Assembly (NCBI GenBank): GCA_023457255.1
Contig: JAEWMB010000024.1
Location: forward strand, 89,149-153,148
Source: Bacillota bacterium
GTDB taxonomy: Bacteria > Bacillota > Clostridia > Lachnospirales > Lachnospiraceae
Length of the DNA: 64,000 nt
Direction: 5' to 3'
The translations under genes and the position numbers were made by a program. Below the pieces are notes generated by a model. The model worked only from the letters and a program-made list of their open reading frames with translations. It did not search any database and was not told where the DNA came from. Every line of letters begins with the position of its first letter. Within the stretch, counting starts at the first letter, position 1. This document shows, piece after piece, positions 53,075-62,230 of this stretch.

Positions 53075-54283
53075 TTAGGAAAGGAGGGAAGAAAGTTCTC
53101 TCGAAATGGTATTTCCCCAGAAGATTCCTTTCGTTGTTAACCGGTATATTTCTCCATACTTTTCTACCATCTTATGTTCAATTAACTCTTCTAAAAACTT
53201 TTGATAATTCTCTTGATCTCCATAAAGTTTCTCATTCTTTGGTAAAATAGCGGTCTGAATATCTCCTTTAAAACAAACAATATCTTGATAGGTTTGCTGA
53301 AATAACATTGCCACTCTATCCTGAAAGTTATTAATACTTTGCTCATATTCCACTAAATTAATTGGATTCATCCTTGCAAGTCCCCCAAGGGAACCACCTG
53401 CTCCCGCACCAAGAGGTAACGTATCCGCACCATGATGGCGATTCATAATATACTTATACTTATCTTTCTTCACCATCTTCGTAAGTTCTAAGAACTGATA
53501 TCCCGCTTTTTCCATGTGCTCTGCAATGGCATAGAACATCGTTTTATCGTTCTCTTCCTCTTGCGCAGGATCAATGGAGGTCTCCTTCATATTAATTAAG
53601 GAATACATTGAAAAACCATCCAGGTCAAGTGAGATAATTTTATTTAGATCCTGATATAGACTTTCCATCGTCTGGTTTGGATAATTGTAAATAAGATCCA
53701 TACTAATGATAACGCCTGTATAGCTTTTAAGTTTTCTTAAGCAATCATATGCCTTCTCTCCGCTACCGATACGTCCCATCAATGCTCTTCCATGATTATC
53801 AAAGGTCTGAACCCCCACGGAGAAGCGGTTTACTCCTTCCTCTATCAGTACATTCATCTTTTCCTCTGTTAATTGTGTCACTGTAGTTTCAACCGTAAAC
53901 TCGGCATCTGCGGTAAAGTGAAAATACCGCTTTAAAGCTCTAAGAATCTTTCTTAACTCCTCAGAGGAAAGGGTTGTTGGTGTTCCTCCGCCAAAGTACA
54001 CTGCATCAAATACTGTGTCCTTGAGGTAGGGAAGTTTCGCATAATTTTCTATCTCACGAACGATATGATCTGCATATTCTTTGTTTGGACTTTGTAAACT
54101 TCTTCTCATGTTGCAGAAACTGCAAATTTTTGTACAAAAAGGTACATGGATATAGATAGTAGATAGTTTGTCATCACTGCCTCTATGTCCGGACAATACT
54201 TCTACCATAGCCTTTGGACCAATGACATACTTCTTTCCGTCTGCCATTGCACTGTGATGTGTTTTTATTCTATTTTGAAACAT
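53075..54283 (-). CDS. HemN/HutW-like radical SAM protein, probable anaerobic heme-degrading enzyme
   Basis: About 402 residues. The radical SAM cluster motif is HVPFCTKICSFC (CxxxCxxC) near residue 55, followed by YFGGGTPTTLSSEELR, and a GAGAGGSLGG segment occurs near residue 290. The family covers HemN, HemW and the HutW/ChuW heme-opening enzymes. Because it is last in an operon with an IsdE-like heme importer and overlaps a flavodoxin gene, the HutW/ChuW role (anaerobic opening of the heme ring, releasing iron) is favoured over heme synthesis. The window has a separate hemZ. The ATG at 54283 has AGGAAAGG upstream; a TTG seven codons earlier is rejected. Confidence 0.85.
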   Translation of the reverse strand: MFQNRIKTHHSAMADGKKYVIGPKAMVEVLSGHRGSDDKLSTIYIHVPFCTKICSFCNMRRSLQSPNKEYADHIVREIENYAKLPYLKDTVFDAVYFGGGTPTTLSSEELRKILRALKRYFHFTADAEFTVETTVTQLTEEKMNVLIEEGVNRFSVGVQTFDNHGRALMGRIGSGEKAYDCLRKLKSYTGVIISMDLIYNYPNQTMESLYQDLNKIISLDLDGFSMYSLINMKETSIDPAQEEENDKTMFYAIAEHMEKAGYQFLELTKMVKKDKYKYIMNRHHGADTLPLGAGAGGSLGGLARMNPINLVEYEQSINNFQDRVAMLFQQTYQDIVCFKGDIQTAILPKNEKLYGDQENYQKFLEELIEHKMVEKYGEIYRLTTKGIFWGNTISRELSSLLS

Positions 54284-54788
54284 ATAAAGATAACCTTTCC
54301 TCAAATAACTCTGCTGCGGACTCTATATCTGCTTTACTTGGATGTTTTTTAGCAATTTCATAACGAAGTCTTTTCTCCGGAGTGACGGAATGAGGATTAT
54401 CCTCCGGTAATTTTTCAAACATTGCAATTACCCTTTCATCCAGTTTCCCCTGGCATATATACTTAGCAATTACCGTATTGTCCTCTTTTACTAAGTTTTC
54501 TCCATTCACCAAGGACTGCCATGCATGCTCCGTATCCGGCCAGTATGCAAGAGTTGCAAAAAGTCCGACTTTCTTTCCTTTTATTGTAGAAAGGAATTTC
54601 TTTGCTTCCTCATTCGGACCAGATTTATCAACCCAATACCCGCCTAGAACGATGTCGTATTCCTCTAAGCTTTGGACCTCATTCATCGGTAAAATTGTTT
54701 TATTCTCAATAGAAAGCCCTTCATAAATGCCTTCTGCTAATTTTTTCGTGTTTCCTGTCTTACTGGAATAGGTTATTAATATATTCAT
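54270..54788 (-). CDS. Flavodoxin family protein
   Basis: 172 residues. ITYSSKTGNTKKLAEGI at the N-terminus is the FMN phosphate loop, and LGGYWVDKSGPNEEAKKFLSTIKGKKVGLFATL supplies the flavin-facing loops. It is about 25 residues longer than classic flavodoxin at the C-terminus. It overlaps the radical SAM gene by 14 bases, so it is the probable electron donor for that enzyme. AAGGA lies 6 bases before the ATG. Confidence 0.9.
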   Translation of the reverse strand: MNILITYSSKTGNTKKLAEGIYEGLSIENKTILPMNEVQSLEEYDIVLGGYWVDKSGPNEEAKKFLSTIKGKKVGLFATLAYWPDTEHAWQSLVNGENLVKEDNTVIAKYICQGKLDERVIAMFEKLPEDNPHSVTPEKRLRYEIAKKHPSKADIESAAELFEERLSLYVSK

Positions 54789-55018
54789 ATGGAATCCTTC
54801 CCTTTCTGCAACTTTTATTTATTTCTTTCTTCTTTCTTCCTGTCACTTTTTGAGCTGTCTCTGTTTTCTTTCCGCTGCCTATTATGATTTTCTCTAAATT
54901 TCTTTCATTTACTGTCTGTCTTCTAACTTACTACCATATTATTTATTAATTACAATTACAGACCTAAAGTTACTCCTATTTGCTATCTATTCTGCCCGGC
55001 GTTTTTTCTATGAATCCC
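54789..55018. other. Intergenic gap inside the heme operon
   Basis: 230 bases with strikingly pyrimidine-rich plus strand (purine-rich transcript). No gene, hairpin or promoter of quality was seen, so the ATPase and flavodoxin genes may share a transcript. Confidence 0.35.
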
Positions 55019-55792
55019 TTATGCTGAAACAATCGGGACAATATAATGGCACTGATTATTCTCACACCAACGAATCTGTGCCCTGATTCCATAAACCTCA
55101 TGCAATCGTTCTTCTGTTATTCCGTCTCTGGATAAACCTTGATATAAAATTTTTCCCTGCTTCATAATAATTAAATTATCACTAAACTGCATTGCCTGGT
55201 TAATATCATGTAATACCATCACAATGGTCATCTCATATTCTTGATTTAATTTTTTTACTAAATTTAGGATTTCCAATTGATAGTAGATATCAAGATATGT
55301 GGTTGGCTCATCTAGGAATAGCATTTCCGTCTTCTGAGCCAACGCCATCGCTATAAAAGCCCTCTGTCTCTCACCGCCGGATAACTCTCCCACAAGTCTT
55401 TTTGCCATATGCTCTAAATTAGTAACCTTTAATGCCCATGCAATAACTTCTTCTTCCTCCTCATCTTTCGATGAGAAAAATCCTTGATATGGGGTTCTTC
55501 CAAAACTCACCAAACGCTCTACGGTCAGATCACTGGGCGCTGAATTCTGCTGATAAACAATTGACATTCTTTTCGCAATACCTTTTATGGATAAATTCTT
55601 TAATGAAATACCATCCATTGTGATGCTTCCCGACTGAGGTCTTATCTGATTGACCAGTAAATTCAACAAGGTAGATTTGCCGGAGCCATTCGGACCTAAG
55701 ATGGCTGTGATTTTTCCTTTTTCAATTGTTGTACTTAATTCCTTTATAAATGCCTTCTCTCCATAGGAAAAACTTAATGACTTAACTTCCAT
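55019..55792 (-). CDS. Heme/iron ABC transporter ATPase
   Basis: 257 residues from the ATG at 55792. Walker A is LGPNGSGKSTLLN, the signature LSGGERQRAFIAMALAQ, Walker B MLFLDEPTTYLD and the switch His in VLHDINQAM. This is the FecE/HmuV class that partners FecCD permeases. The start overlaps the permease end by 11 bases, so the two are coupled. The longest frame (to 55840) is unlikely. It would power import of the ligand of the IsdE-like protein. Confidence 0.92.
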   Translation of the reverse strand: MEVKSLSFSYGEKAFIKELSTTIEKGKITAILGPNGSGKSTLLNLLVNQIRPQSGSITMDGISLKNLSIKGIAKRMSIVYQQNSAPSDLTVERLVSFGRTPYQGFFSSKDEEEEEVIAWALKVTNLEHMAKRLVGELSGGERQRAFIAMALAQKTEMLFLDEPTTYLDIYYQLEILNLVKKLNQEYEMTIVMVLHDINQAMQFSDNLIIMKQGKILYQGLSRDGITEERLHEVYGIRAQIRWCENNQCHYIVPIVSA

Positions 55793-56765
55793 AATTTTTA
55801 TTATCCTTTCTAAGCAGATATAAGAAAAACGGCCCACCAATTACGGTCATAACGATACCAACCGGAATTTCATATGGGGCAGTCACAACTCTTCCGACCG
55901 TATCTGCAAAAAGAAGTACAAAGGAGCCAAGGAGAGCAGAAAAAGGCAGCAGCACCTTGTGATCAGACCCAATCAGCATTCTCGCTATATGAGGAACTAC
56001 CAAACCAATAAATCCAATGACTCCAACATATGCAGTAGAAATTCCTGCCAGAAAAACTGCAACCGCCGAAATTAGAATACGAAGCAGATTCGGATTAAAA
56101 CCTAAGCTTTTTGTATTTTTATCTCCAAGTGCCAACAGATTGCAACTTTTATAAAGTAACATTGCAGCAATTAATCCAAGGATAGTATAGATCGCTATCA
56201 TCTGAACCTGCGGCCAGCTTTTTTTACCTAGATCACCGTTTAACCACGTTAACACACCAGATAAGCTTTCACTGTTAAGTATTGATATCATACTCGTTAC
56301 ACCGCCAAGCATTGCATTGACTGCAACGCCTGCCAATATAATTCGTACTGCAGAGATTCCTTTTCTCCAAGCCAGAGTATAAATCATCATACAAGCTAAC
56401 ATCCCGCCTAGAAACCCAAACAATGGAATACTCTTAGTTGCAGATGGGATGTATAACATTAGTATCATTACAACTACACTAGCTCCGGAAGAAATCCCCG
56501 TAATGCCCGGATCAGCCAGTGGATTTCTCATAACCCCCTGCAGCAAAACTCCTGCAACAGAAAGGTTAGCACCTACCAAAGCTGCCATTATAATCCGGGG
56601 AATACGTATATCTCGTATAATTCCGGCACTTCCACCACCTCCATGCATAATTGCACGGATAATATCTTTTATTGATACGGAAACACTTCCTACTAAAACC
56701 GAACCTACAATCGCAGCGAAAAGACAAAGTATTACCATACCGAATGCAACTTTATTTTTTTTCAT
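55782..56765 (-). CDS. Heme/iron ABC transporter permease, FecCD family
   Basis: 327 residues with about nine or ten membrane helices. Family marks are RDIRIPRIIMAALVGANLSVAGVLLQGVMRNPLADPGITGISSGAS and GVIGFIGLVVPHIARMLIGSDHKVLLPFSALLG. It starts 6 bases after the binding protein stop. It is related to the BtuC at the left end of the window but has diverged clearly, so the two serve different ligands. Confidence 0.93.
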   Translation of the reverse strand: MKKNKVAFGMVILCLFAAIVGSVLVGSVSVSIKDIIRAIMHGGGGSAGIIRDIRIPRIIMAALVGANLSVAGVLLQGVMRNPLADPGITGISSGASVVVMILMLYIPSATKSIPLFGFLGGMLACMMIYTLAWRKGISAVRIILAGVAVNAMLGGVTSMISILNSESLSGVLTWLNGDLGKKSWPQVQMIAIYTILGLIAAMLLYKSCNLLALGDKNTKSLGFNPNLLRILISAVAVFLAGISTAYVGVIGFIGLVVPHIARMLIGSDHKVLLPFSALLGSFVLLFADTVGRVVTAPYEIPVGIVMTVIGGPFFLYLLRKDNKNYGS

Positions 56766-56771
56766 TCAAAC

Positions 56772-57779
56772 TTACTCCGCATATATGATATCAACTAATT
56801 TCTCCATTGCATCCACAGCCAATAGATTTGCACTCATACCAAAGTAACTTGTTTCAAGTGCATAAACCTTATTATTTTTTACAGCATCAAAGTTCTGCCA
56901 TGCCGCATTCGTTTCAAATTCCTTACGGAATGCTTCTAAAGATTCTTCTGGGTTGGCATGAGCCATAAACAAAATATAATCCGGATTCTTATCCACAAGA
57001 TATTCCATATCAACCGGTGTAAAGCCTGCTTTCGCATCTTCAATTATGTTCTTTGCTCCAACGCGTTTTGCTAAATCTCCTACATAAGAGGACTCGGAAG
57101 CAACCATAAAGCTGGTTCCTGCTCCAAATATAATCAATACGGACGGCCCCTCTTTTTTCTCTACCATACCGGCTATCTTTTCTTCTCTTTCTTCAAAAGA
57201 AGCTGCCAATTCTTCTGCTTTTTCTTCTACTTTAAATCTTTTTCCAAGAGAAGAAATTGCTTCTTTTAAACCATCATAACTGGCTAAATTAACGAAGGCA
57301 GATTCTATCTTAAGCGTATCAAACTGTGCTTTTAAATCAGCAGATAAAGAATCTACCGATACAATAACAGTTGGATTTAAGGATGCAATTACTTCTAAAT
57401 CAGGAGTCATTGCACTGCCGATTCTTGCTGCACCAGCCACACTTTCCGGCAGTTCATAACTACTTGTTGGTACACCTACCATCGGAACACCGAGAGCATC
57501 TAATATTTGAACCACTGCAACAGAAGAAGCTACCACTTTATCTGTAAATTCAACCTCTTTGGTGTTTGTATCTTCCTTTTTTTCTCCAATTTGTTTGTTT
57601 TCTGTAGCATCGTCAGCCCCTGCATTGCTATTCTCCGCATTTGCACTGCTTTCCACACCTTCTTTTATGCTCGCGCTGTTATTTGCATCAGTCTCTGCCG
57701 AATCTTTTTTTCCGCAGCCTACCACCATCAAACCAACCGCTAAGGTTAATGCTAATACCATATTTCTCTTTAATTTCAC
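56772..57779 (-). CDS. isdE: IsdE-like heme-binding lipoprotein of an ABC importer
   Basis: 335 residues. The lipobox VGLMVVGC puts the lipidated Cys near residue 22, and a low-complexity Asn/Ala/Glu/Lys linker covers 25-75. The binding domain follows Staphylococcus IsdE closely: VVASSVAVVQILDALGVPMVGVPTS, GSAMTPDLEVI with a Met at the position that ligates heme iron in IsdE, and FMAHANPEE with a His at the other axial position. FRKEFETNAAWQNFDAVKNNKVYAL is also shared. Heme is therefore the likely ligand. The start is GTG with AAGGAGG just before it. Confidence 0.88.
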   Translation of the reverse strand: MKLKRNMVLALTLAVGLMVVGCGKKDSAETDANNSASIKEGVESSANAENSNAGADDATENKQIGEKKEDTNTKEVEFTDKVVASSVAVVQILDALGVPMVGVPTSSYELPESVAGAARIGSAMTPDLEVIASLNPTVIVSVDSLSADLKAQFDTLKIESAFVNLASYDGLKEAISSLGKRFKVEEKAEELAASFEEREEKIAGMVEKKEGPSVLIIFGAGTSFMVASESSYVGDLAKRVGAKNIIEDAKAGFTPVDMEYLVDKNPDYILFMAHANPEESLEAFRKEFETNAAWQNFDAVKNNKVYALETSYFGMSANLLAVDAMEKLVDIIYAE

Positions 57780-57846
57780 GCTTCCTTCCTCCTTAAAAAA
57801 TGTCCTGGCCTCTTAGAAATCTTTTTTATCTTTGGTATTTTCCCCC

Positions 57847-57852
57847 TGTCAA
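57847..57852 (-). promoter_or_regulatory. Consensus -35 of the heme operon promoter
   Basis: TTGACA on the minus strand about 70 bases above isdE. The matching -10 is poor (GATAAA or TAAAAA at 16-18 bases), which may mean an activator is needed. Confidence 0.4.
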
Positions 57853-57888
57853 ACTATGATAGATAGGATGTAATTGATAAAATTTATT

Positions 57889-57910
57889 ATTAGTTAGTTT
57901 TAACTAACTG
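57889..57910. promoter_or_regulatory. Inverted repeat in the isdE-araC divergent region
   Basis: AGTTAGTT and AACTAACT flank TT. The element sits just upstream of the AraC gene's extended -10 (TGATATAAT at 57926-57934) and about 40 bases above the isdE -35. It resembles operators of DtxR-type iron repressors in outline, but could equally bind the AraC regulator. Confidence 0.45.
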
Positions 57911-57993
57911 CTTTGTAGTATAGCATGATATAATAGCTACATGTTTTGATTTGTTTAGATTATTTATCATTATTTTTAGAAAGGGTGAACGCC

Positions 57994-58632
57994 ATGACGG
58001 AAGTTTATCTGAATCATCTTGAGATTTATTCCCAGCTCTATACTGGAAATACAAAGAAAGCGATTGAAGAATTTATTGTAAAAACACGCTCCTTAAGCTT
58101 TACCTCACCGCAAGAGCGTACCTGTTACCTAACTTCTTTAAATCAAGGAATCTACAATTATATATTAATTCAGGAAAATGTATCTCTACACTCCTGCTGT
58201 CTGAAGAATGAAAAAAAGATTTTGAAATGTACCGGTGATACTTTGTTAGCAATCGGTGAAAATATCATTCGTTCGTATGGCTATTGTTATGAATATGTCA
58301 TACAAAGGCATAAAAATGAACATATTAGAAAAGCACTGGAATACATTCATAAGAACCTATGCGAAAACATAACACTTGATATGGTGAGTAAAGAAGCCAA
58401 TATCAATAAATGTTACTTATGTGATCTGTTTAAAAAGGAGGTCTGCCAAAGTTTCAGTGAATATGTTTTATCACAAAGAATTCAGCTTGCAAAAAAATTA
58501 CTTCTGACAACACCGCATTCTATTCAAGCCATAGCCGAAAAATGTGGTTTTCAAAACCAGTCCTATTTTTGTACCTGCTTTAAAAAAATCATTGGCGTAA
58601 CGCCAACAAAATTGAGAAAATGCTATAATTAG
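57994..58632 (+). CDS. AraC family regulator divergent from the heme operon
   Basis: 212 residues from the ATG at 57994, which has AAAGGGTGA upstream. The C-terminal 100 residues are a double helix-turn-helix: ALEYIHKNLCENITLDMVSKEANINKCYLCDLFKKEVCQSFSEYV, then AIAEKCGFQNQSYFCTCFKKIIGVTPTKLR. The N-terminal half is helical with no cupin domain, as in the C-terminal parts of YesN-like regulators. It is unusually rich in Cys, including a CC pair near residue 68, which might sense metal, heme or redox state. Its position suggests control of the heme genes. Confidence 0.85.
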   Translation: MTEVYLNHLEIYSQLYTGNTKKAIEEFIVKTRSLSFTSPQERTCYLTSLNQGIYNYILIQENVSLHSCCLKNEKKILKCTGDTLLAIGENIIRSYGYCYEYVIQRHKNEHIRKALEYIHKNLCENITLDMVSKEANINKCYLCDLFKKEVCQSFSEYVLSQRIQLAKKLLLTTPHSIQAIAEKCGFQNQSYFCTCFKKIIGVTPTKLRKCYN

Positions 58633-58659
58633 AAGTTCGGTATTTTTATTTTATAGCCA

Positions 58660-58702
58660 AAAACCTCCCGGTGTCGGTCTCGTAAACCAGCCACCAGGAG
58701 GT
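58660..58702 (-). terminator. Terminator downstream of the subtilase gene
   Basis: Minus-strand ACCTCCTGGTG pairs with CACCGGGAGGT (11 base pairs, one G-T) and is followed by TTTTTGG. It lies 210 bases past the subtilase stop; nothing else on that strand was found between. Confidence 0.55.
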
Positions 58703-58913
58703 ACAGCAACTTTACCATTTGATTTTCCCTTAGTTTTGAAAGGTCAATCCATAGCATACATTATTCAGTACATAAAAAAGGAGTTATCAACTCTTAGCTG
58801 CTCAAGATGTACCTTATATGATTATATTAATCATAATCTGTTGCTGTCGGAAATATTGATTTATCTGCTGGTTTATGCAACGTTTTATAAATTTTCCTAT
58901 ATAAGCCACCTCT

Positions 58914-60662
58914 TTACACCGGTAAACTATCCCTAACACAAAGAGCTCCCCACCCGGTTACCGGATTCGGATAATCCCGAAAGGCCGGCAACCGCTTTGC
59001 TCCGCTGATTAGATAGGCTTTCATTTTTTCACCATAGAGATACGGATCATTCCCCCGGACTATCCCCCACTCCATTAATAGTGCGGCAGCTCCTGTAACA
59101 AACGGGGTTGCCATCGATGTTCCCGAGCGAGCCGTATACCCTCCTCCCGGAGAGGCAGAAATAATATCAACACCGGGCGCAACCAAATCCGGTTTTACCA
59201 TTTGATCTCCTCTGGTAAATCCACGTCCGGAAAAATAAGCAAGGCTATTCGTATTAGAATCATACGCTCCAACGCTAATAACCCCGGCTGCAGTGGAGGG
59301 AACTGTCAATGTCGTCTCCGGTATCGGTCTTGCAAATCCTGTCTGCGCATTCAAGGCTCCCGAAGAAGGCAGCCACAGATTATAATTGCCCACGACAATT
59401 CTTCTTGGGGTAAGTACCATTTTCCATATTCCAGAAACTAAAAATTGATTTACAGGGATTAGCTCAAAATAGATTTCCTGAGCCTTATTAAGGGGAATAG
59501 GTTCCCCATAATAGAGAAGTACCTTGGTCTGCCCTAACTGAAATTGCTGTGACCCAAGAACGGACGGTATTGGCCCGACCACATTACCATTTGGATGAAT
59601 TAATGAAATATCAAACTCGTCAAAATAGTTTTTCCAAAGCTGTACATTAATTGAAGTCTCCCCTTCTCCGATCACCAGCTCAATGACGGCATTTTCGTTA
59701 GATCCTAAAATTCCCGAGGTATGAGTTCTGCTGCTTCCCTCATTTCCTGTTCCAACAATAATATTGGTTTTCCAATAATTTGCTGCCGTATTCAGATAAG
59801 TCTCTACAATCGCATTGCCGTCATGTGAGCCATAGTTGTTGCCAAAGCTTATATTAATAGCTAACGGTTGGTTTCTTGTAAGTGCAGTCTTTACAGCAAA
59901 ATCTACTCCTGTCATGAGCTGTGATGTCTTTGGAAATGACCTGCTTACAGGATTTCCTAATTTTACAACCAAAATATCGCTTTTTGGTGCGACCCCACGA
60001 TATCTGCCATCGGTAAGATTGCCTGTTCCGGCAGCAATTCCCGTAACATGAGTACCATGTCCTGATAAATCAGTACTTGGAACAAGTCTCATCCTTTCAG
60101 ACATATTATTAATCGCTAAGGCTGCATTAATGTCTGCTTCCGAATAAAAGGTTCCTTCTACATAACCCTCCGGAGGCCGGCGGTCTCCGGTAGCTGGAAT
60201 TGTTTGATCCCAGATACCAATAATTCTGGTCTTTCCGTCTGCTTTTCGAAAATCCGGGTGCGCATAGTCAATCCCAGAGTCAATAACAGCAATAATCACC
60301 CCCTCTCCCTCGAGATTAAAGGGCGCAACCTGTACTGCCGAAATACAAGAGGCTGCCTTCCCATCGGTAACTTCAAATGTTAACTGCTTTGGTTTTTCTA
60401 CAAATTCAATTTCACTGTATTGAACTAACCGGTCAATTTTATCCTGGTCAATTGTGATAATCGCATATCTGCCTAATAATTCCACGAATAAAAAACCTAA
60501 TTCATCTGCTACTCTTTGCAAACTGCTGTTAAACTTAACAATCAGCTCCCACTGTCTCGTTTCCGGATCATATCCAACATCAAGATCCTGTGTCTGCTCT
60601 CGCTCACGATTTGATGTATCCAGTGCTAAATTCAGTTGATTATCTGCTTTTCCGCTATTCAT
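58914..60662 (-). CDS. Subtilisin-like serine protease, clostridial Csp-like (S8 family)
   Basis: 582 residues from the ATG at 60662 (GGGAG 5 bases upstream). No signal peptide. The complete catalytic triad is visible: Asp in IAVIDSGIDYAHPDF near residue 130, His in SGHGTHVTGIAAG near residue 205 and Ser in SGTSMATPFVTGAAALL near residue 525. A jelly-roll-like insertion of about 130 residues sits between His and Ser, as in Csp germination proteases. In clostridia Csp proteases activate cortex hydrolase SleC during germination. The intact triad makes this an active CspB-like enzyme rather than a CspC-like pseudoprotease. The germination role is inferred. Confidence 0.85.
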   Translation of the reverse strand: MNSGKADNQLNLALDTSNREREQTQDLDVGYDPETRQWELIVKFNSSLQRVADELGFLFVELLGRYAIITIDQDKIDRLVQYSEIEFVEKPKQLTFEVTDGKAASCISAVQVAPFNLEGEGVIIAVIDSGIDYAHPDFRKADGKTRIIGIWDQTIPATGDRRPPEGYVEGTFYSEADINAALAINNMSERMRLVPSTDLSGHGTHVTGIAAGTGNLTDGRYRGVAPKSDILVVKLGNPVSRSFPKTSQLMTGVDFAVKTALTRNQPLAINISFGNNYGSHDGNAIVETYLNTAANYWKTNIIVGTGNEGSSRTHTSGILGSNENAVIELVIGEGETSINVQLWKNYFDEFDISLIHPNGNVVGPIPSVLGSQQFQLGQTKVLLYYGEPIPLNKAQEIYFELIPVNQFLVSGIWKMVLTPRRIVVGNYNLWLPSSGALNAQTGFARPIPETTLTVPSTAAGVISVGAYDSNTNSLAYFSGRGFTRGDQMVKPDLVAPGVDIISASPGGGYTARSGTSMATPFVTGAAALLMEWGIVRGNDPYLYGEKMKAYLISGAKRLPAFRDYPNPVTGWGALCVRDSLPV

Positions 60663-60983
60663 ACAGTCTCCCGTCTGCGTGCTTTGGCACACATACAAAT
60701 CAAGATTGAAAAATTGGTTCTATTTCAACCGATCCTCTGAATATACCTCTTATTTTTAGTATATTCTCTTTTCTTTAATCCTACTACTAAAACCATATCC
60801 TCTCTTTCTTCTTTCCTAAAAGAAAGAGTCTGCTTACGGACTCTTACGCTGCCGCGCAGTTGCCTTCAGGCAGCATCTCCTTTGCGCAGCATGGGTAGCC
60901 TGCGGAGCATTTATCGTAGAACAGACTTTCCTTACGATAAAAAAATCGAAGCCCCATTCACTATATTGGGCTTCGATAATTAT
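60663..60983. other. Intergenic region below the subtilase gene
   Basis: 321 bases with several hairpins and a GC content above its surroundings near 60850-60910. Pairings include AGAGTC / GACTCT near 60825 and TATCGTA / TACGATA near 60912-60943, besides the GH130 terminator. No reading frame is supported. Confidence 0.45.
60944..60980 (-). terminator. Terminator after the GH130 gene
   Basis: Minus-strand ATCGAAGCCC / GGGCTTCGAT perfect stem followed by TTTTTT. Confidence 0.85.
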
Positions 60984-61952
60984 TTATAATGCATTCTTTT
61001 TAATAAAGTTCACCAACTCATCCACCTGAGTGAAGGCCAATGAAACTACGGTATCTGCTGCTCCATAGTATATTGCAATACGCCCTGTAGCCGCATCATG
61101 TAATGCTGCACAAGGAAAAGTAACGTTAGGAACATCACCAACGCACTCATAAAGCTCCGTTGGATGAAAAATATATGGCTTGCAGCGATAAGTTACTTTC
61201 CATGGCTCCTCCTTATCAAGAATAGCGGCACCCATACTATAAATCATTCCGTTGCACGTAGTACCTACCCCATGGAAAATTAGCAGCCAGCCATCCGTAA
61301 GTTCAATCGGAGTTGGCCCCGCACCTATTTTAGTCCAAGCCCATCCTTCCGCTTTCATTACATGCCGGTGGTAGCCCCAATGTTCCATATCCGGACTCTG
61401 ACTAAGATACATATCACCAAAGGGAGTATGGCCATTGTCAGAAGGTCTTGACAGCATTATAAATTTATTATGTATTTTCTTCGGAAATAATACCCCATTA
61501 CGGTTAAAGGGAAGAAATGAATTCTCAAGTTGAAAAAACTTTTTAAAATCATACGAATATGCCACACCAATCGTGGCTCCAAAGTATTGATTACACCAAG
61601 TTACATAATACCGATCCTCGATATAGCATACTCTGGGATCATAGCCACAGGCTACCCCTGCCTGATTTCCTAGTTTATCATAGAGAGGCATCGGCTCCGG
61701 TTCAATGTCCCAATCAATACCATTATCGCTTTTCCCAAGGAAAAGATGCTGTTCCATCGCCGTATTATCACTGCGGAATATTCCAGCAAACTTACCTTCC
61801 TTTGCTATTACCGCACTATTAAATATACTATTTGCACCCGGTATCTGGTTTCTTTTAATAATTGGATTACTGCTATAACGCCATACGATATCTGTACAAC
61901 CAGCCGGTCTATCCTGCCATGGAATATTTGGTAGATTTTCTCCAATAATCAT
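60984..61952 (-). CDS. Glycoside hydrolase family 130 protein, beta-mannosyl (oligosaccharide) phosphorylase
   Basis: 322 residues of a five-bladed beta-propeller. Typical GH130 features are NPIIKRNQIPGANSIFNSAV, YDPRVCYIEDRYYVTW with the catalytic Asp region, GHTPFGDMYLSQSPDMEHWG, KIGAGPTPIELTDGWLLIFHGV and YYGAADTVVSLAF. These enzymes cleave beta-mannosyl linkages with phosphate, giving mannose 1-phosphate. The exact substrate (mannobiose, mannosyl-glucose or mannan oligosaccharide) cannot be read from the sequence, and no mannan transporter is adjacent. The ATG at 61952 has AGGAG 10 bases upstream; the longer frame adds 24 residues. Confidence 0.9.
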   Translation of the reverse strand: MIIGENLPNIPWQDRPAGCTDIVWRYSSNPIIKRNQIPGANSIFNSAVIAKEGKFAGIFRSDNTAMEQHLFLGKSDNGIDWDIEPEPMPLYDKLGNQAGVACGYDPRVCYIEDRYYVTWCNQYFGATIGVAYSYDFKKFFQLENSFLPFNRNGVLFPKKIHNKFIMLSRPSDNGHTPFGDMYLSQSPDMEHWGYHRHVMKAEGWAWTKIGAGPTPIELTDGWLLIFHGVGTTCNGMIYSMGAAILDKEEPWKVTYRCKPYIFHPTELYECVGDVPNVTFPCAALHDAATGRIAIYYGAADTVVSLAFTQVDELVNFIKKNAL

Positions 61953-62082
61953 CTTAGTGATTCTCCTATCTATCAATAATCTAACCCTGAGAGTTGTTTG
62001 TAATGGTACTATAACACAATCCATTTTGTTTACAATGTAGTATTTTATATTGTTTTTGTATAAGTTAATTGAATTATAAAAA

Positions 62083-62133
62083 AGGAGTTAAATTAGTCTT
62101 CCAGATTTCTTCCTTTTGACTAATTTAACTCCT
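62083..62133 (-). terminator. Terminator after rubrerythrin
   Basis: AGGAGTTAAATTAGTC pairs perfectly over 16 bases with GACTAATTTAACTCCT, and TTTTTT follows on the minus strand. A second weaker hairpin (AGGTTG / CAACCT) lies at 62171-62206. Confidence 0.85.
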
Positions 62134-62230
62134 CTTATCTCCGGCTGTGTACTGCAGCACGCATAAAAATCAAGAGGTTGGAAAATTGACTTCTATTTTT
62201 CAACCTAGCTTAACTCTTTCCTTACAAGTC

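Noticed and set aside
58633..58936. Plus-strand frame after the AraC gene (from about 58640 to 58936)
   Set aside because: It has no start with a ribosome binding site, runs through the subtilase terminator hairpin, and its peptide shows no coding character.
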